A DNA stretch of 63,308 nucleotides, from NCBI GenBank assembly GCA_004431415.1, contig QPMI01000357.1, positions 1 through 63,308 on the forward strand, given 5' to 3'. This DNA comes from Cyanophora paradoxa. Its lineage: Eukaryota > Glaucocystophyceae > Cyanophorales > Cyanophoraceae. This document shows, in pieces, positions 19,401-30,049 of the stretch (its first letter is position 1; each line of letters begins with the position of its first letter). The position numbers and the translations under genes were made by a program. The notes beneath the pieces were generated by a model. That model was not told the DNA's origin and ran no database searches. It saw only the letters and a list, made by a program, of their open reading frames with translations.

Positions 19401-21382
19401 GTCGGCAGCTACGCCGAGGTCTACGTCGGCACCCTCGGCGCCAACCAGGCCCGCCCCGCCCCGCCCCGCGGCGGGGGCGCGCGCCCGAGGGCTCACCTGT
19501 TCTGCAGGTGGCGGTGAAGTACTACATGGAGCGGCGGCAGGAGGTGTCGGAGGCGCAGCTGGGGAAGATCCGGCGGGAGATGGAGCTCGCGTGCGGCCTC
19601 AAGCACCACAGCGTCTGCAACTTCGTCGGCTTCTGCGCGACGCCGCCGCACCTCTGCCTGGTGATGGAGTACTACGGGCGGGGCACGCTGGAGGCCTTCA
19701 TCAAGCACTACCCGGGGACCTTCGACTACGGGATGATCCTGCAGTGGGCGCGCTCGCTGGCGCAGGGGCTGGCGTACCTGCACGGGGAGCGCGTCGTGCA
19801 CCGGGACATCAAGAGCCAGAACATCCTCATCGGGGACGACGGGCACCTCAAGATCTGCGACTTCGGCGTCTCCGTCATGAAGTCCCGCTCCCGCCTCATG
19901 ACCGAGGCGCGCCAGCGAGCGAGCCGCGCCGCGCCCCAGCCCCCGCAGCGCCGCTGAGAGCACGGGGGCGGCAGGTGGGGACGGTGAACTACATGGCGCC
20001 CGAGGTGCTGCGGCACGAGAAGGCCAACGAGAAGGTCGATATCTACGGCTTCGCCATGGCGCGCCCGCCCGCCCGCCCGCCCGCCCCGCCCTGCCCGCCC
20101 CGCGGGGCCGCCGGGCTGAGGGGGCGGGGCCTGCCTGCAGGTGCTCTACGAGCTGGTGTTCCGCAAGGTGCCCTTCACGGACCCGGGGGACTCGCCGAGC
20201 CCGCTCTTCGCCGGCCTCCAGGCCGCCTACAAGGGCCTCAGGCGCGCCCCCGCCCCACCCCACCCCGCCCGCCCCGCCGGCGGCTGACGGGGGCGGGGCG
20301 GGGCAGGCCGGTGCTGGAGAACTGCCCGTACCCGCAGATCCTGCCCCTCATCGAGGCCTGCTGGCACGACGACCCCGACGACCGCCCCTCCGCCGAGGAG
20401 ATCGCCCAGGCCCGCCCCGCCCCGCCCCGCCCCGCCTGCTTGCCCGCCGCTGAGGGCTCGGGCGGCCGGCAGGTCCTCGACGCTATGATCGCCGACTACG
20501 ACGCCAAGGTCGCCGCCGCCGCCCTCACCGGCCGCCGCCCCTCCCTCCCCACCTCCGACCTCCCCCTGTCCGCCCCGCCCCGCCCCGCCCCGCCGCGCGT
20601 TGCTGCGCGGGCGCTGACGGGGCGGCAGGACGCTGATCCGGCGGCCGGCGGAGAAGAAGGCGCGGGCGGCCGACAAGTCCTCCAAGAGCGACGGCAGCGG
20701 CGACTCGGGCGGGGCCGGCGGCGAGAAGCCGGGCCCGCTCTCGCAGCGGCAGCGGCGCTTCCTCCCGCGGCACGACTCGTTCGGCGCCAAGTCGATCACG
20801 TCGGAGTACTCGTACGCGAGCAGCTGGAGCTCCAAGCGGGGCGCGCGCGCCGGGGCCGGCGCGGGGGCCGACTCGGTGCACTCCTCCTTCAACCGGAGCG
20901 AACCGCCGAACCCGAACGACCTCGAGTCGCCCCGCGGCGAGGGCGAGGGCGAAGGGGAGGGCGAGGGTGCGGCCCCCGGGCGGCTCTCGGCGCGCTTCCG
21001 CAAGCGGGGCTCCTCCTCGGTGCACTCGTCCTTCGCGCGCTCCGGCTCCGTCCGCTCCGACCCGGGCGGCGGCGACGGGAGCACCCCGGGCGCCTCCCGC
21101 CGCAGCTCCGCCTTCGAGTCGCCCCCCGCCGCCCCCAACGCCGCCCGCCCCGTTGGAGCCCCCTCCCCCGCCGCCCCCGCCGCCCCGCCCCGGCCCTCCC
21201 TCCCGCCCCGCCCTCGACCCCCCGTGCCCCCGAGCCCCCTCCCATCGACCCCTTGTGAGTGCCCGCGTCTTACCCTTTCCCAGCGCCGCGCCGATTCGTC
21301 GCATCGCGCCCCCCGCATTTTTGTAGTTTCTGTAGCTATTTCGTATCTTCTTTCATTGTCTGTCCAGTCTGTAGTAGTCTAG
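16432..21382 (+). CDS. TKL/Raf-like protein kinase with long disordered flanks
   Basis: The ATG at 16432 opens MLRPAQLRPGHGVGAG and about 300 residues of Ser/Pro/Arg-rich sequence, then Ala-rich low complexity. Frames change near 18020-18060 and 18400-18480, so introns or small sequence errors lie there. The kinase domain (about 19350-20500) is unambiguous: LRKRIGVGSYAEVYVGTL (Gly loop), VAVKYYMERRQ (beta-3 Lys), HHSVCNFVGFC, CLVMEYYGRGTLEAFI, VVHRDIKSQNIL, ICDFGVSV, VGTVNYMAPEVLRHE, KVDIYGFAMVLYELVF, ACWHDDPDDRPSAEEI. The HRDIKSQN and GTVNYMAPE motifs and the WHDDPDDRP close point to the TKL/MAPKKK group. The tail (TLIRRPAEKKARAADK, ITSEYSYASSWSSK, twice VHSSF) is Ser-rich and probably phosphorylated. 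The stop at 21382 is uncertain because the last 120 bases look like 3' UTR. Confidence 0.85.
19449..20628 (+). other. TKL kinase-domain introns, five of six with GC donors
   Basis: Domain conservation fixes GC-AG introns at 19449-19507, 19917-19974, 20059-20140, 20242-20306 and 20410-20472, and a GT-AG intron at 20568-20628. Lengths are 58-82 nt. Four begin GCGCGCC or GCCCGCCCC and end after CTGA(C/G) plus a G-rich run, for example CTGACGGGGGCGGGGCGGGG before CAG in the fourth. Confidence 0.87.
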
Positions 21383-21512
21383 TGCTAGTCACGCAGACAC
21401 AGGCTCGGTGTCTGCCCCTTCTTTCAGCTGCGTGCGCCCCTCCTCGGGCGTCTGTATCACCAATGCGAGCCTAGGGAGCCTCTTTCAGCGCTCGGCGCGG
21501 CCCGGGCCGGGG

Positions 21513-24500
21513 TCAGGCGGCGGCCTCGACGCCGCCGGGCTCGCCCTGGGGGTCCGCTTTGGCGGAGGGGGCGGCGAGGACGACGCGCCCCGCCTCGTCC
21601 ACGTCCAGCGCGATCCTGCGCGGGGCCCGCGTGGGCGGCTGCCGGGGGGTGCAGGCGGGGCCCGCCCCGCACCGGTCGCCGACGGAGACGCGCCCCGCGA
21701 GCACCGCGTCCGCCAGGAAGTCCTCCACCTGCGTACCCCCCTCGCCTCCGGAAGGCGGGGGCGGGAGCTGCGGGGGGTACGGCACCATGCTGGTGATGGC
21801 GCGGCGGAGGGGCCGGGCGCCGAACTTGGGGTCGTAGCCGCGGCGGCAGAGGGCGTCGAGGAAGGGGGCGGTGGCCTCGGCGGCGATGCCGGACTCGGCG
21901 TGCACCTCGGCCAGCGTCCGCGCGAGCATCGCCCCCGCGATCTCCCGCACCGTCCCCGCCCCCAGCGGCCCGAACGCGATCACCTGCGGAGAGGGCGTCG
22001 GACGAGGGAGGAGGGGCGGCGGGCGGGCGGGGGCGGGCCTCGTCGATGCGGTTGAGGAACTCGATGCGGAAGACGCGCTGCAGCGCCTCCATCACCACCT
22101 CCCGCCGCCGCAGCCGCCGCCCCTCCGCCCCCTCCGCCCCCTCCGCCCCCTCCGCCCCCTCCGCCCCCTCCGCCGCGCCTTGGCCCTCCTCGCCGGCGCC
22201 CTGCGCCCCGGCGGCGGCGGCGGCCTCGGCCTCCTCGCGGGCGGCCGCCTCCATCTCGGCGGCGATCTGCCCCGCCGCCACGTTGCTCGTCAGGATGATC
22301 ATCGTGTTCTTAAAGTCCACCGTCCGCCCCTGCGCGCGCCGAGGGGCGTCACGCCTGCCGCCTGGGGGCGCCAGAAGGGAGCGCCGAGGGAACAAGCCTT
22401 GGAGTCGGTGAGGCGGCCGTCGTCGAGGACCTGGAGCAGCACGTCGAAGACGTCCGGGTGCGCCTGCGGGGGGAGGGGGGGGGAGTGGGGGGGGGAGTGG
22501 GGGGGGGGGGGGGAGGCGGTGGTCAGCGGGGGCGCGCCGGGGCGTGCTCGAGGGGGCGGCGCGCCTTCTCGATCTCGTCGAAGAGGAGGACGGAGAAGGG
22601 CCGCCGCCGCACCGCCTCCGTCAGCTGCCCCCCCTCCTCGTACCCCACGTACCCCGGCGCGCTCCCGATCATCTTGTTCGTGCTCAGGCTGCGGCGAGAG
22701 GGCGGGTCGCGGCGAGGGGTGAGGAAGATCTTTAACGAGCTGGAGGGCGGGGGCAGGGCGGCGCGCCTGTCCATGTACTCGCTCATGTCGAGGCGGATGA
22801 GGGAGTCGGGCCCGAAGTAGGAGTCGGCGAGGGCCTTGGCGAGCTCCGTCTTGCCGCTCCCCGTCGGCCCCGCGAAGACGAAGCTCGCGATGGGGCGGGC
22901 GCGCTTGCGGAGGGCGACGCGGCCGCGGCGGACGGCGCGGGCGACGGCGCTGACGGCCTCCTCCTGCCCGACCACGCGCCCCCGCAGCGTCTCCTCCAGC
23001 CCCCGCAGCCGCTCCACGTCCGAGCTCGAGAGCTGCCCCCCCGTCAGGGGTACGCGATTCAAGAGGAGGGGGGGATGCGCGCCTTGGAGACGGGGACGCC
23101 GGTCCACTGGGAGACGACCTCCGCGACGTCCTCCGCCGTCACCTCCACCCTGGGAGGGGGGGAAGAGTGGGCGGGGGTACGGGAAGGGAGGGGCGGTGCA
23201 GCGGCTCACGAGTGGCGGGGCCGGGGGCCGCTGGAGGTGGCGGGGGAGGGGAGGGGCGGGGGGCTGGCGGGCCGGGGCGGGGCGGCCTCCGGGAAGAGGG
23301 AAGCGGCGGGGGACGGGGAGGGGGGCGGCGAGGCGTCGGGGGATTCGGGGGCCGGCGTGGGAGTGACGGAGGGGGAGGCGGGAGGGGAGGCGCTGCGGGG
23401 CGGGGCGGGCGGCCAGGGCGGCTGCGGAGGGGCGTCGGGGGTACGAGGCCTGCGCGGGAGGGAGGGGGGGTACCTGGTCGGTGACGATGGCGTAGGCGGC
23501 CTGGTCGTAGTTCGACGTCGTCGGGAAGGCCGTCTGGGCGAGTGATGTCAGGGGTACAGGGTTAGAGAGCCCTCCGGGGCGCGCGCCTGGGCGATGGGGC
23601 CGCCGGCGCCGGCGACGGTGGCGCGGATCTCGCGCTCGCGCTCCGACTGCCGCGCCGCCCGCGTCGCCTCCCTGCGCCGGGCGTCGGGCGGGCTCGAGCG
23701 CTGGCCCGGGGAGGGTCGGAGGGTACCGTATCTTGGCGCGGATGCGGGCCTCGACCCGCCGGTGAGCGTTCGCCTCCTCGAACCTGGGCGCCCCGTCGGA
23801 GGGGAGGGGGGGAGAGGGCGGGGCGGGGGTACAGGGGCACCGGTTGGCGCGGACGAGCTCGAGCTTGGCGCGCTGGACCTCCCTCACGGCCGCCTCCAGG
23901 TCCTGCCGCCCCTTTGCGCGATGCAGAGGGGAGAGGGGCTGGCCCCCCGCACCCGCACGTCCACGGCGGCGCGGGCGGCCCGGCGCGCCGCCCGCGCCGC
24001 CGCCTCATCGATGAGGTCGATCGCCTTGTCCGGCAGCCGCCGCCCCGCGATGTAGCGCTCCCCCAGCTGCGCGGCGCTCGGGGGGAGGGCGCGGGGAGGC
24101 GGGGGCGGCGGGGGCGCACGCGGCAGGCGGCGGCGAGCGCCTCGTCCGTGATCCGCAGCCTGCGGGGGCGCGTCGGGGGGGGGGGCGGTGGGGCGGGGGG
24201 GCGGGGGTCGGAGGGGGCGGGGGGGCGGGGGCACCGGTGGTGGGCCTCGTAGAGGGATCGCACGCCGTAGAGGATCTCGAGCGCATCCTCCGCGGACGGC
24301 TCCTCCACTGCGCGCGGGTGAGGGGCGCGGAGGCGGCGCCGGGCGCGGCGTGGCGCGGGGCGGGGCGGGCCGGTGACGGGCTGGAAGCGGCGCTCGAGGG
24401 CGGCGTCGCGCTCGATGTGCTTCCGGTACTCCTCCACCGTCGTCGAGCCTGCCCAGAGGTCGGGCGGGGCGAGGGCTGGGGGCCCTGCGCGCCCGCACCG

Positions 24501-26435
24501 ATGCACTGGAGCTCGCCGCGGGCGAGGGCCGGCTTGAGGACGTTGGCGGCGCTGATGCCGCCCTCCGCGGCCCCGGCCCCCACCAGCGTGTGGATCTCGT
24601 CGATGAGCAGGATGATGTCCCCCGCCCCCCGCACCTCCTGCGGGGGCCCGAGTGAGGGGCGCCCGGCGGGGGCAGAAGCGCGAGGGCGAGGGGAGGCGCC
24701 TGGATGATCTTGTTCATGCGCTCCTCGAACTCGCCGCGGTAGCGGGTGCCGCCGACGGCGGCGGCGAGGTCGAGCTGCACGAGCCGCTTGTACGCGAGGC
24801 ACTCCGGCACGTCCCCCTCGTCAATCAGCGTCGCCAGACCCTCAACGATCTGCCCGCCCTCCGGTCAGGGCGCCGGCGGCCGGTCGGGGCGATGGGGTGG
24901 CTCTGCGCACGGCGGTCTTGCCGACGCCGGGCTCGCCGATGAGGACGGGGTTGTTCTTCGTGCGGCGCGAGAGGATGCTGACGACGCGCTCGATCTCCTC
25001 GTCGCGCCCCACCTGCGCGAGCGCCGGCCGCCTCGGCGCCGGGCGAGCGGGCGGGCCGGGGCGGCGGTCTCGGCCGCGCACGACGGGGTCGAGCTCGCCG
25101 GCGGCGGCGAGGGCGGTGAGGTCGGTGGAGAACTGCTCGAGCGTCGCGAGCCGCAGGCGCTCCCGCGGGCGGCCGCGCAGCCGCGCCTCGAGCACCACCC
25201 GCTTGACCTCCGCCTCGAGCGCGTCCAGCTTGATGCCCCGCACCTCCAGGATGCGCGTCGTGAGGCTCTTCTTCCGGATCAGCGCCAGCAGCAGGTGCTC
25301 CGTCCCCACGAACTCGTCCCGCAGCTGCCGCCGCCGGCACCGCCTCGGCGGGCGGCGTGGGGCGGGGGGCGGGGCGGCGGGGCGGGGCGGCGGGACCTTC
25401 TCGGCCTCCTCGCGGGCCATGACGAAGGCCTCGCCCACGCTCGACGTGAACATCACCTGAGGGGACATCGGCGCCCGGGGGCCGCGGGCCGGGGGCCGGG
25501 GGCCGGGCGGGGGACCTCGGGGGGCACGAAGCCGATGCCGCGGCCGATGTACTCCTCGACCTGGCGCTGGCACTCCTCCACCCCGAAGCCCAGCGAGGCC
25601 AGCACCCGGTGCGCCACCCCGTCCTCCTGCGCGCCCGCCTCGCCCCCGCGAGGCCGCCGACGGGGGCGCCGCGCCGCACCTCCGCGCAGACGCCGTAGAG
25701 CAGCACCTCCACGTCGCAGTAGCTGCGCCGGCCCCGCTCGCGCCGCGCCCTTCCATGGGGGAGAGCGGGGACCGCGCACTGGTGCCCCAGCCGCCGCGCC
25801 TCCTCGCGCGCACGCTGCACCGCGCCCCGCGCCGCCTCCGTGAAGTCATCTGCGGCGCCCAGCCTCGTCCGGCCCGGCCGCGCGGCGGCGGGCGCGCCCG
25901 GGGCCGGCTCACCAGGGATCACGTCCTTCGCGGCGGCGATCCACGCCCGCGGCTCCGGCCACGCGCTCTTGCCGCTGCCGCCGCGCACTCAGCGCCGGCG
26001 AGACACGTTGGACGAGTTCTGGGCGCGGGGGACGGGCGTGCGGCGGCGGGGACGGCGGCCAACCGTGCGGCCGGCGGCACGCGTACGTGAACGGTTACTC
26101 GGACGCGCGGCCCGCGGGGACTAGTCGAACTAGACAGTCGCCTAGGATCGCGTACGGCCCGTCGAGGCACTCGCCGACGGCGTCCGGCCGCCGCCGATCC
26201 GGCGCGCCCCAAGACCTGCCCGGACGCACCTGGAGTTGCAAAATCGAGCGTTTGGTAGTCCCGCCAAGAACAGGGATCGCTGGGCCGCGAGCCCTTTACA
26301 CCTCGCACGCGCGCCTCGCACCCCGCCAGAAATTGAAGCTGGCGCGTGCCTGACCGCGGCCGAGATTCGCCCGTGGGATACGCCTCCCACCGGCAGCGCC
26401 ACGGGCGCAACCGGGGCAATGAAAGCCGCCGACAT
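21513..26435 (-). CDS. clpC: ClpC-type HSP100 chaperone with N-terminal presequence
   Basis: The first ATG (26435) opens [18 protein letters not shown] and about 70 residues rich in Ala, Arg, Ser and Gly, an organelle presequence. A 255-nt intron (25975-26229) and a 63-nt intron (25850-25912) join it to [21 protein letters not shown], the start of the Clp-N repeats. Second repeat: [30 protein letters not shown]+ domain 1: [53 protein letters not shown] short UVR-like linker region replaces the long ClpB coiled coil, which favours ClpC. AAA+ domain 2: [70 protein letters not shown]. The end is [14 protein letters not shown] and an acidic tail. Domain 2 holds an Ala/Glu/Gly insert after [13 protein letters not shown]. 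ClpC feeds substrates to ClpP in plastids; plastid import here is inferred. Confidence 0.9.
22127..22190. repeat. clpC: 9-bp microsatellite inside ClpC coding sequence
   Basis: CCCTCCGCC repeats in tandem about six to seven times. On the coding strand it reads GGCGGAGGG and encodes repeated Ala-Glu-Gly in the insert of the second AAA+ domain. Confidence 0.85.
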
Positions 26436-26657
26436 CGCTCCCGCTTGAAAGGGGTCTTCGCCGGCGCCGAACCGCCGGCTTTTGAGTCGTGGGAGCTCCA
26501 GCTGCTCCAGACGCTCTGAATCAGGGGAGCGAAGCCGGTATGATCGACGTTGCGCGGGTGACGCGCTTTTGACGCTTGGCGCGCTCAACGTTTCAAGTTT
26601 GGAGCGCGTCGACGCGCCGATCGGAGAGGGCGGCCGCGGGCGCCGATCGAGTCAGCC
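26436..26657. promoter_or_regulatory. short divergent promoter region, ClpC and SMYD-like
   Basis: Only 222 bases separate the two start codons on opposite strands, so both promoters must lie here. No TATA box or other named element is visible; AACGTTTCAAGTTTGG near 26585 is the most AT-rich patch. Confidence 0.4.
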
Positions 26658-29140
26658 ATGCAAGTCAGCAACCACCCGACGAAAGGCCGCGTGCTTCTCG
26701 CGGCGCGGCGATTCAGCGAAGGCGAGGTGGTGCTGTTGGACCCGGGGCTCGTCCGCTGCCCCCACGCCCGCCGGGAGCCCGTCTGCGGTCACTGCTGCGA
26801 GTGCGCCTGCGATGTGAACGTTCTGCGTCCGATTGCTGATCGCCGTAATGCGTCCGCAGCTACATCGACGGGCCCGTCGCGTCGCAGTGCGAGAGCTGCG
26901 GGCTGCCCTTCTGCGGGGCGGAGTGCGTGGAGGCGGCGAAGGCGTACCACGGGCTTGAGTGCGGGCTGCTGGCGGCGGGGAGCCTGGACGTGCTGGCGGA
27001 GGAGCTCGACGTCTCCCGCGAGCTCCTCTGGCTCGGCCTCCGCGCCCTCCTCCGCGACGCCGCCGACGCCCGCCGCGCCGCCGCCGACGCCGACGGCGCC
27101 GCCGACGGCGCGGGGCGGCCCGAGCCGCTGCGCGACGCCGTCGCCTCCCTCGAGTGCGCGGCCCGCCTCGCGGGGCGGCGGGGCGGGGCGGGGGCGAGGG
27201 GGCGGCAGGACGCACGAGGGGCTGATCGAGGGGAGTACCGGGAGCGCCTGGGGCGGGCGGCGGACGCGCTGGCGGCGGCCTTCGCGTGCGAGGCCGAGGG
27301 CCTCCCCGAGGGCGACCTCGCCCGCGCCCTCCCCGCGTCCGCCCCCGCCCCCGCCCCGCCCCGCGCCCCCGCGCCCTCTCTGAGCGCCGCGGGGCGCAGG
27401 AGTGCCTGGTGCGGGTCTTCCTAGCGCAGGGCGTGAACGGGATCGACATCGGGCAGACGTACCCCGACCGCCTCGCCAGCGGCACCGGCATCTTCGTCCA
27501 GGCGCGCCCCGCCCCCGCCCCGCCCCGTCCCTCGGCCCCGCCGGCGCGAGCGGCGGCGGCAGGCGTCCCTCTTCTCGCACTCGTGCGACGCGCCGAACTG
27601 CCACTACCAGGGCGAGCGAGGCGCCGTCGCCGTCCGCGCCGCCCGGGTCCGCCTCCCGCCCCGGCCCGCCCCCGCCCCCGCCCCGGGCCGGGCCTCACCG
27701 GCGCCGGCAGGAGGTGGCGGAGGGGGAGGAGCTGACGATCGCGTACGTGGCGCTGGACCGCTGGACCGCCGTCCGCCGCATCGCCCTCCTCCGCAGGCGC
27801 CCCCGCCCCGCCCCGCCCCGCCCGCCGGTCGGCACCGGCCCCGCCGCTGAGGGCGCGCAGCAAGTTCTTCCTCTGCGAGTGCCCGCGCTGCCTCTCCCCT
27901 CCGAGCTCGGCCGCTACACCGGCGCCGCCCGCTGCAAGCTCCGAGGCGCCCGCCCCCGCCCCCGCCGCCCCGTCGCCACGGCCGCCTTCTCAGCGGGGCG
28001 CCGCGGCAGGCTGCGCGGGGTACCTGCTGCAGCGGCCGTACGCGCACCCGGCGGGGGAGGGCGGGGGCCTGCCGGAGCCGGCGGCGGTGCTGGAGCAGCC
28101 GTGGGCGTGCGAGGCCTGCGGGACCCCCGCCGAGCACGCCGCCGTCGAGTCGGCGCGCCCCGCCCCGCTCCGCCGCCCCGCCCCGCCCGGCGCGGCTGAG
28201 GGGAGGGCAGGACCTGCGGCGGGCGTCGGCGTTCCTGGACAAGAGCGACGAGGCGTGGCACGAGCGCTCCGACGTCGCGGCCGCCGCCGAGTGGTGCGAC
28301 CGCTTCCTCGGCGCCGCCGCCCCCGCCCTCCTCCACCCCCTCCACACCCTCACCGGCCGGTCCGCCCCCGCACCGCCCCGACCCCGCCCTCGCTTCCTCG
28401 CCGCGAGCGCCGCGCCTTGGCAGGGCGCTGTCGCACCGGATGAAGCAGGCGGCGCTGCTCGCCGACTTCGACAAGGCGGCCGCCTGCGCCGAGCGGGTGG
28501 GCCCGCCCCGCCCCCGCTCCGCCCCCCGCGCCTTGCGGGCTGACGGGGCGGCAGGCGCTGGAGCGGATCGCGGTGGTCTTCCCCGAGGCCCGCTCCCTCG
28601 AGTCCGCCCCGCCCCGCCCTGCTCTCCTGTGGCCCGCCGCCCCGCGTGACGGGCCGGCGCCGCGCGCGCAGGCGGGCGGAGCTGCAGTTCGACGCCGCCC
28701 TCGCCTTCGTCATGGGCGCCCGCAAGCGCGCCCCCGCCCCCGCGCCCCCGCCCCGCGCCCGGCGCCCCCGACCCGGCCCCCGCCCCCATGCAGGCTCCCC
28801 GAGGAGGCGCACCGGGCGGCCCTCGCGCGCTCCGAGGCCCTCCTCGCGTGCGCCCGCCCGCCCAGCGGCAGCCCAGCGTGGCGCTGATGGCGGGGAAGGG
28901 AGGCGGAGGGGACGTTCGCGGTGCTGGCGGGGCGGACGTCCAAGCGCCTCGCCAACATGCGCCGCGAGTACGCCGCCATCCGCTCCCACGCCCGCGAGGC
29001 CCGCGCCGCCCGCGACGCCCGCGCCGCCCACGCCCCGCCCCGCCCGCCCCTGCCCCCGGCGCCGCCCCCGGCCCTGGCCGCTGACAGACCTGTAGCTAGC
29101 TATAGGACCGCTCGATGTGCTTTTTCGCTCCCCGATCTAG
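26658..29140 (+). CDS. SMYD-like SET-MYND lysine methyltransferase
   Basis: The ATG at 26658 leads into the first SET half (NHPTKGRVLLAARRFSEGEV). A MYND-type zinc cluster follows, split by an intron: VCGHCCECACD, then CESCGLPFCGAECVEAAKAY with HGLEC. The second SET half has GTGIFVQ, ASLFSHSCDAPNCHYQGE (the family NHSCxPN motif, here SHSCDAPN) and GEELTIAYVAL, then a post-SET cysteine group FFLCECPRC. The C-terminal part is helical and TPR-like (MKQAALLADFDKAAACAERV, ALERIAVVFPEA, FDAALAFVMGARKR, LAGRTSKRLANMRREYAAI). These enzymes transfer methyl groups from SAM to lysines of histones or other proteins. Many short introns interrupt it, including GC-AG ones. A last intron ending CTGACAGACCTGTAG would put the stop at 29140; reading through ends at 29160. 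Confidence 0.85.
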
Positions 29141-29153
29141 ATCTAGATCTAGA
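29134..29153. repeat. (GATCTA)n simple repeat
   Basis: GATCTA is repeated about three times at the 3' end of the SMYD-like gene, at or just before its stop. Confidence 0.7.
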
Positions 29154-30049
29154 CCTGTAGAGATTCCGACATGAACAGCGGTCCACAAACACGCTCTGCC
29201 TGGCTATAGCTACACTCTGCCAGCGAGGGCCAGCTGAGATCGGATTCACGGGGGCCCGAGGCCTGATCATGAGGCCCTGAGGGGTATCGGGTGCAGCGCT
29301 GTTTCATGTTCGAGGTTAGAGGCCTCACTGAGTCACACCCCACCGTGGCACAACCTCACTACAAGACGCGCACGTTTCAAGTCTTGTCTTGCTAGACTCT
29401 GCCAGCCAGCTGCAGTTGAACTTGCAGGGCCGAGACCTGATCATGATCGTAAGGGGTGCAGCCTTTGTGGGCATTCACACACGGCGAGGGCATCTGAATC
29501 CGCTCCAATCAAATCCCAAGCCACGGCCATTTGCATGGCCAGCCGCTGAGCAGACTCGAGCTCCGAGGCTCCAGCCCAAGACAGCTTGCCAAGCTGCCCG
29601 ATCGCAACTTGAGGGGCCCGATGAAACAAAAATCACTGAGTCAGCCTAAAGGCCGGCAGCCGGGCAGCGTACACTTGCCCCCCCTGTATACCCTCTGTAC
29701 CCCTGTATGCAAACGTTAATTATAACCCGTACCCCCGTGGTCATCTAATCTAAATCTGTTCCGATCCCGACAGCCCTGGACCTGCTCTAGATCTTCCAAG
29801 GCCTAGGGGCAGCGGCTCATGATCAGTGGCTAAATTGTTTGCTGCTCATGATCATCGGATCGATCGCCAAAATCGACACACTGACTCAGTGAAGCAGTGA
29901 ACGCGTGCAGGGTTCGGGCCAGGCCCGCAAAATAAAATAAATAGTTCACAGATAGCCATAGTAGCACGGCGTCGCCTCGGAGGCTGAAGCTGAGCCTCGG
30001 AGGGCGACGCGGGCGGGGGTGATCGTGAGGAAGGCGGACTCCGGGAGGC
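29141..30049. other. gene-free spacer between convergent genes
   Basis: No supported gene. Sequence is markedly less GC-rich and studded with TGATCATGA-type palindromes (29265, 29438, 29815, 29850). An A-rich patch AAAATAAAATAAATAG near 29928-29943 lies just downstream of the NOV-like stop on the minus strand and could belong to 3'-end processing, read in either direction; this is a guess. Confidence 0.5.
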
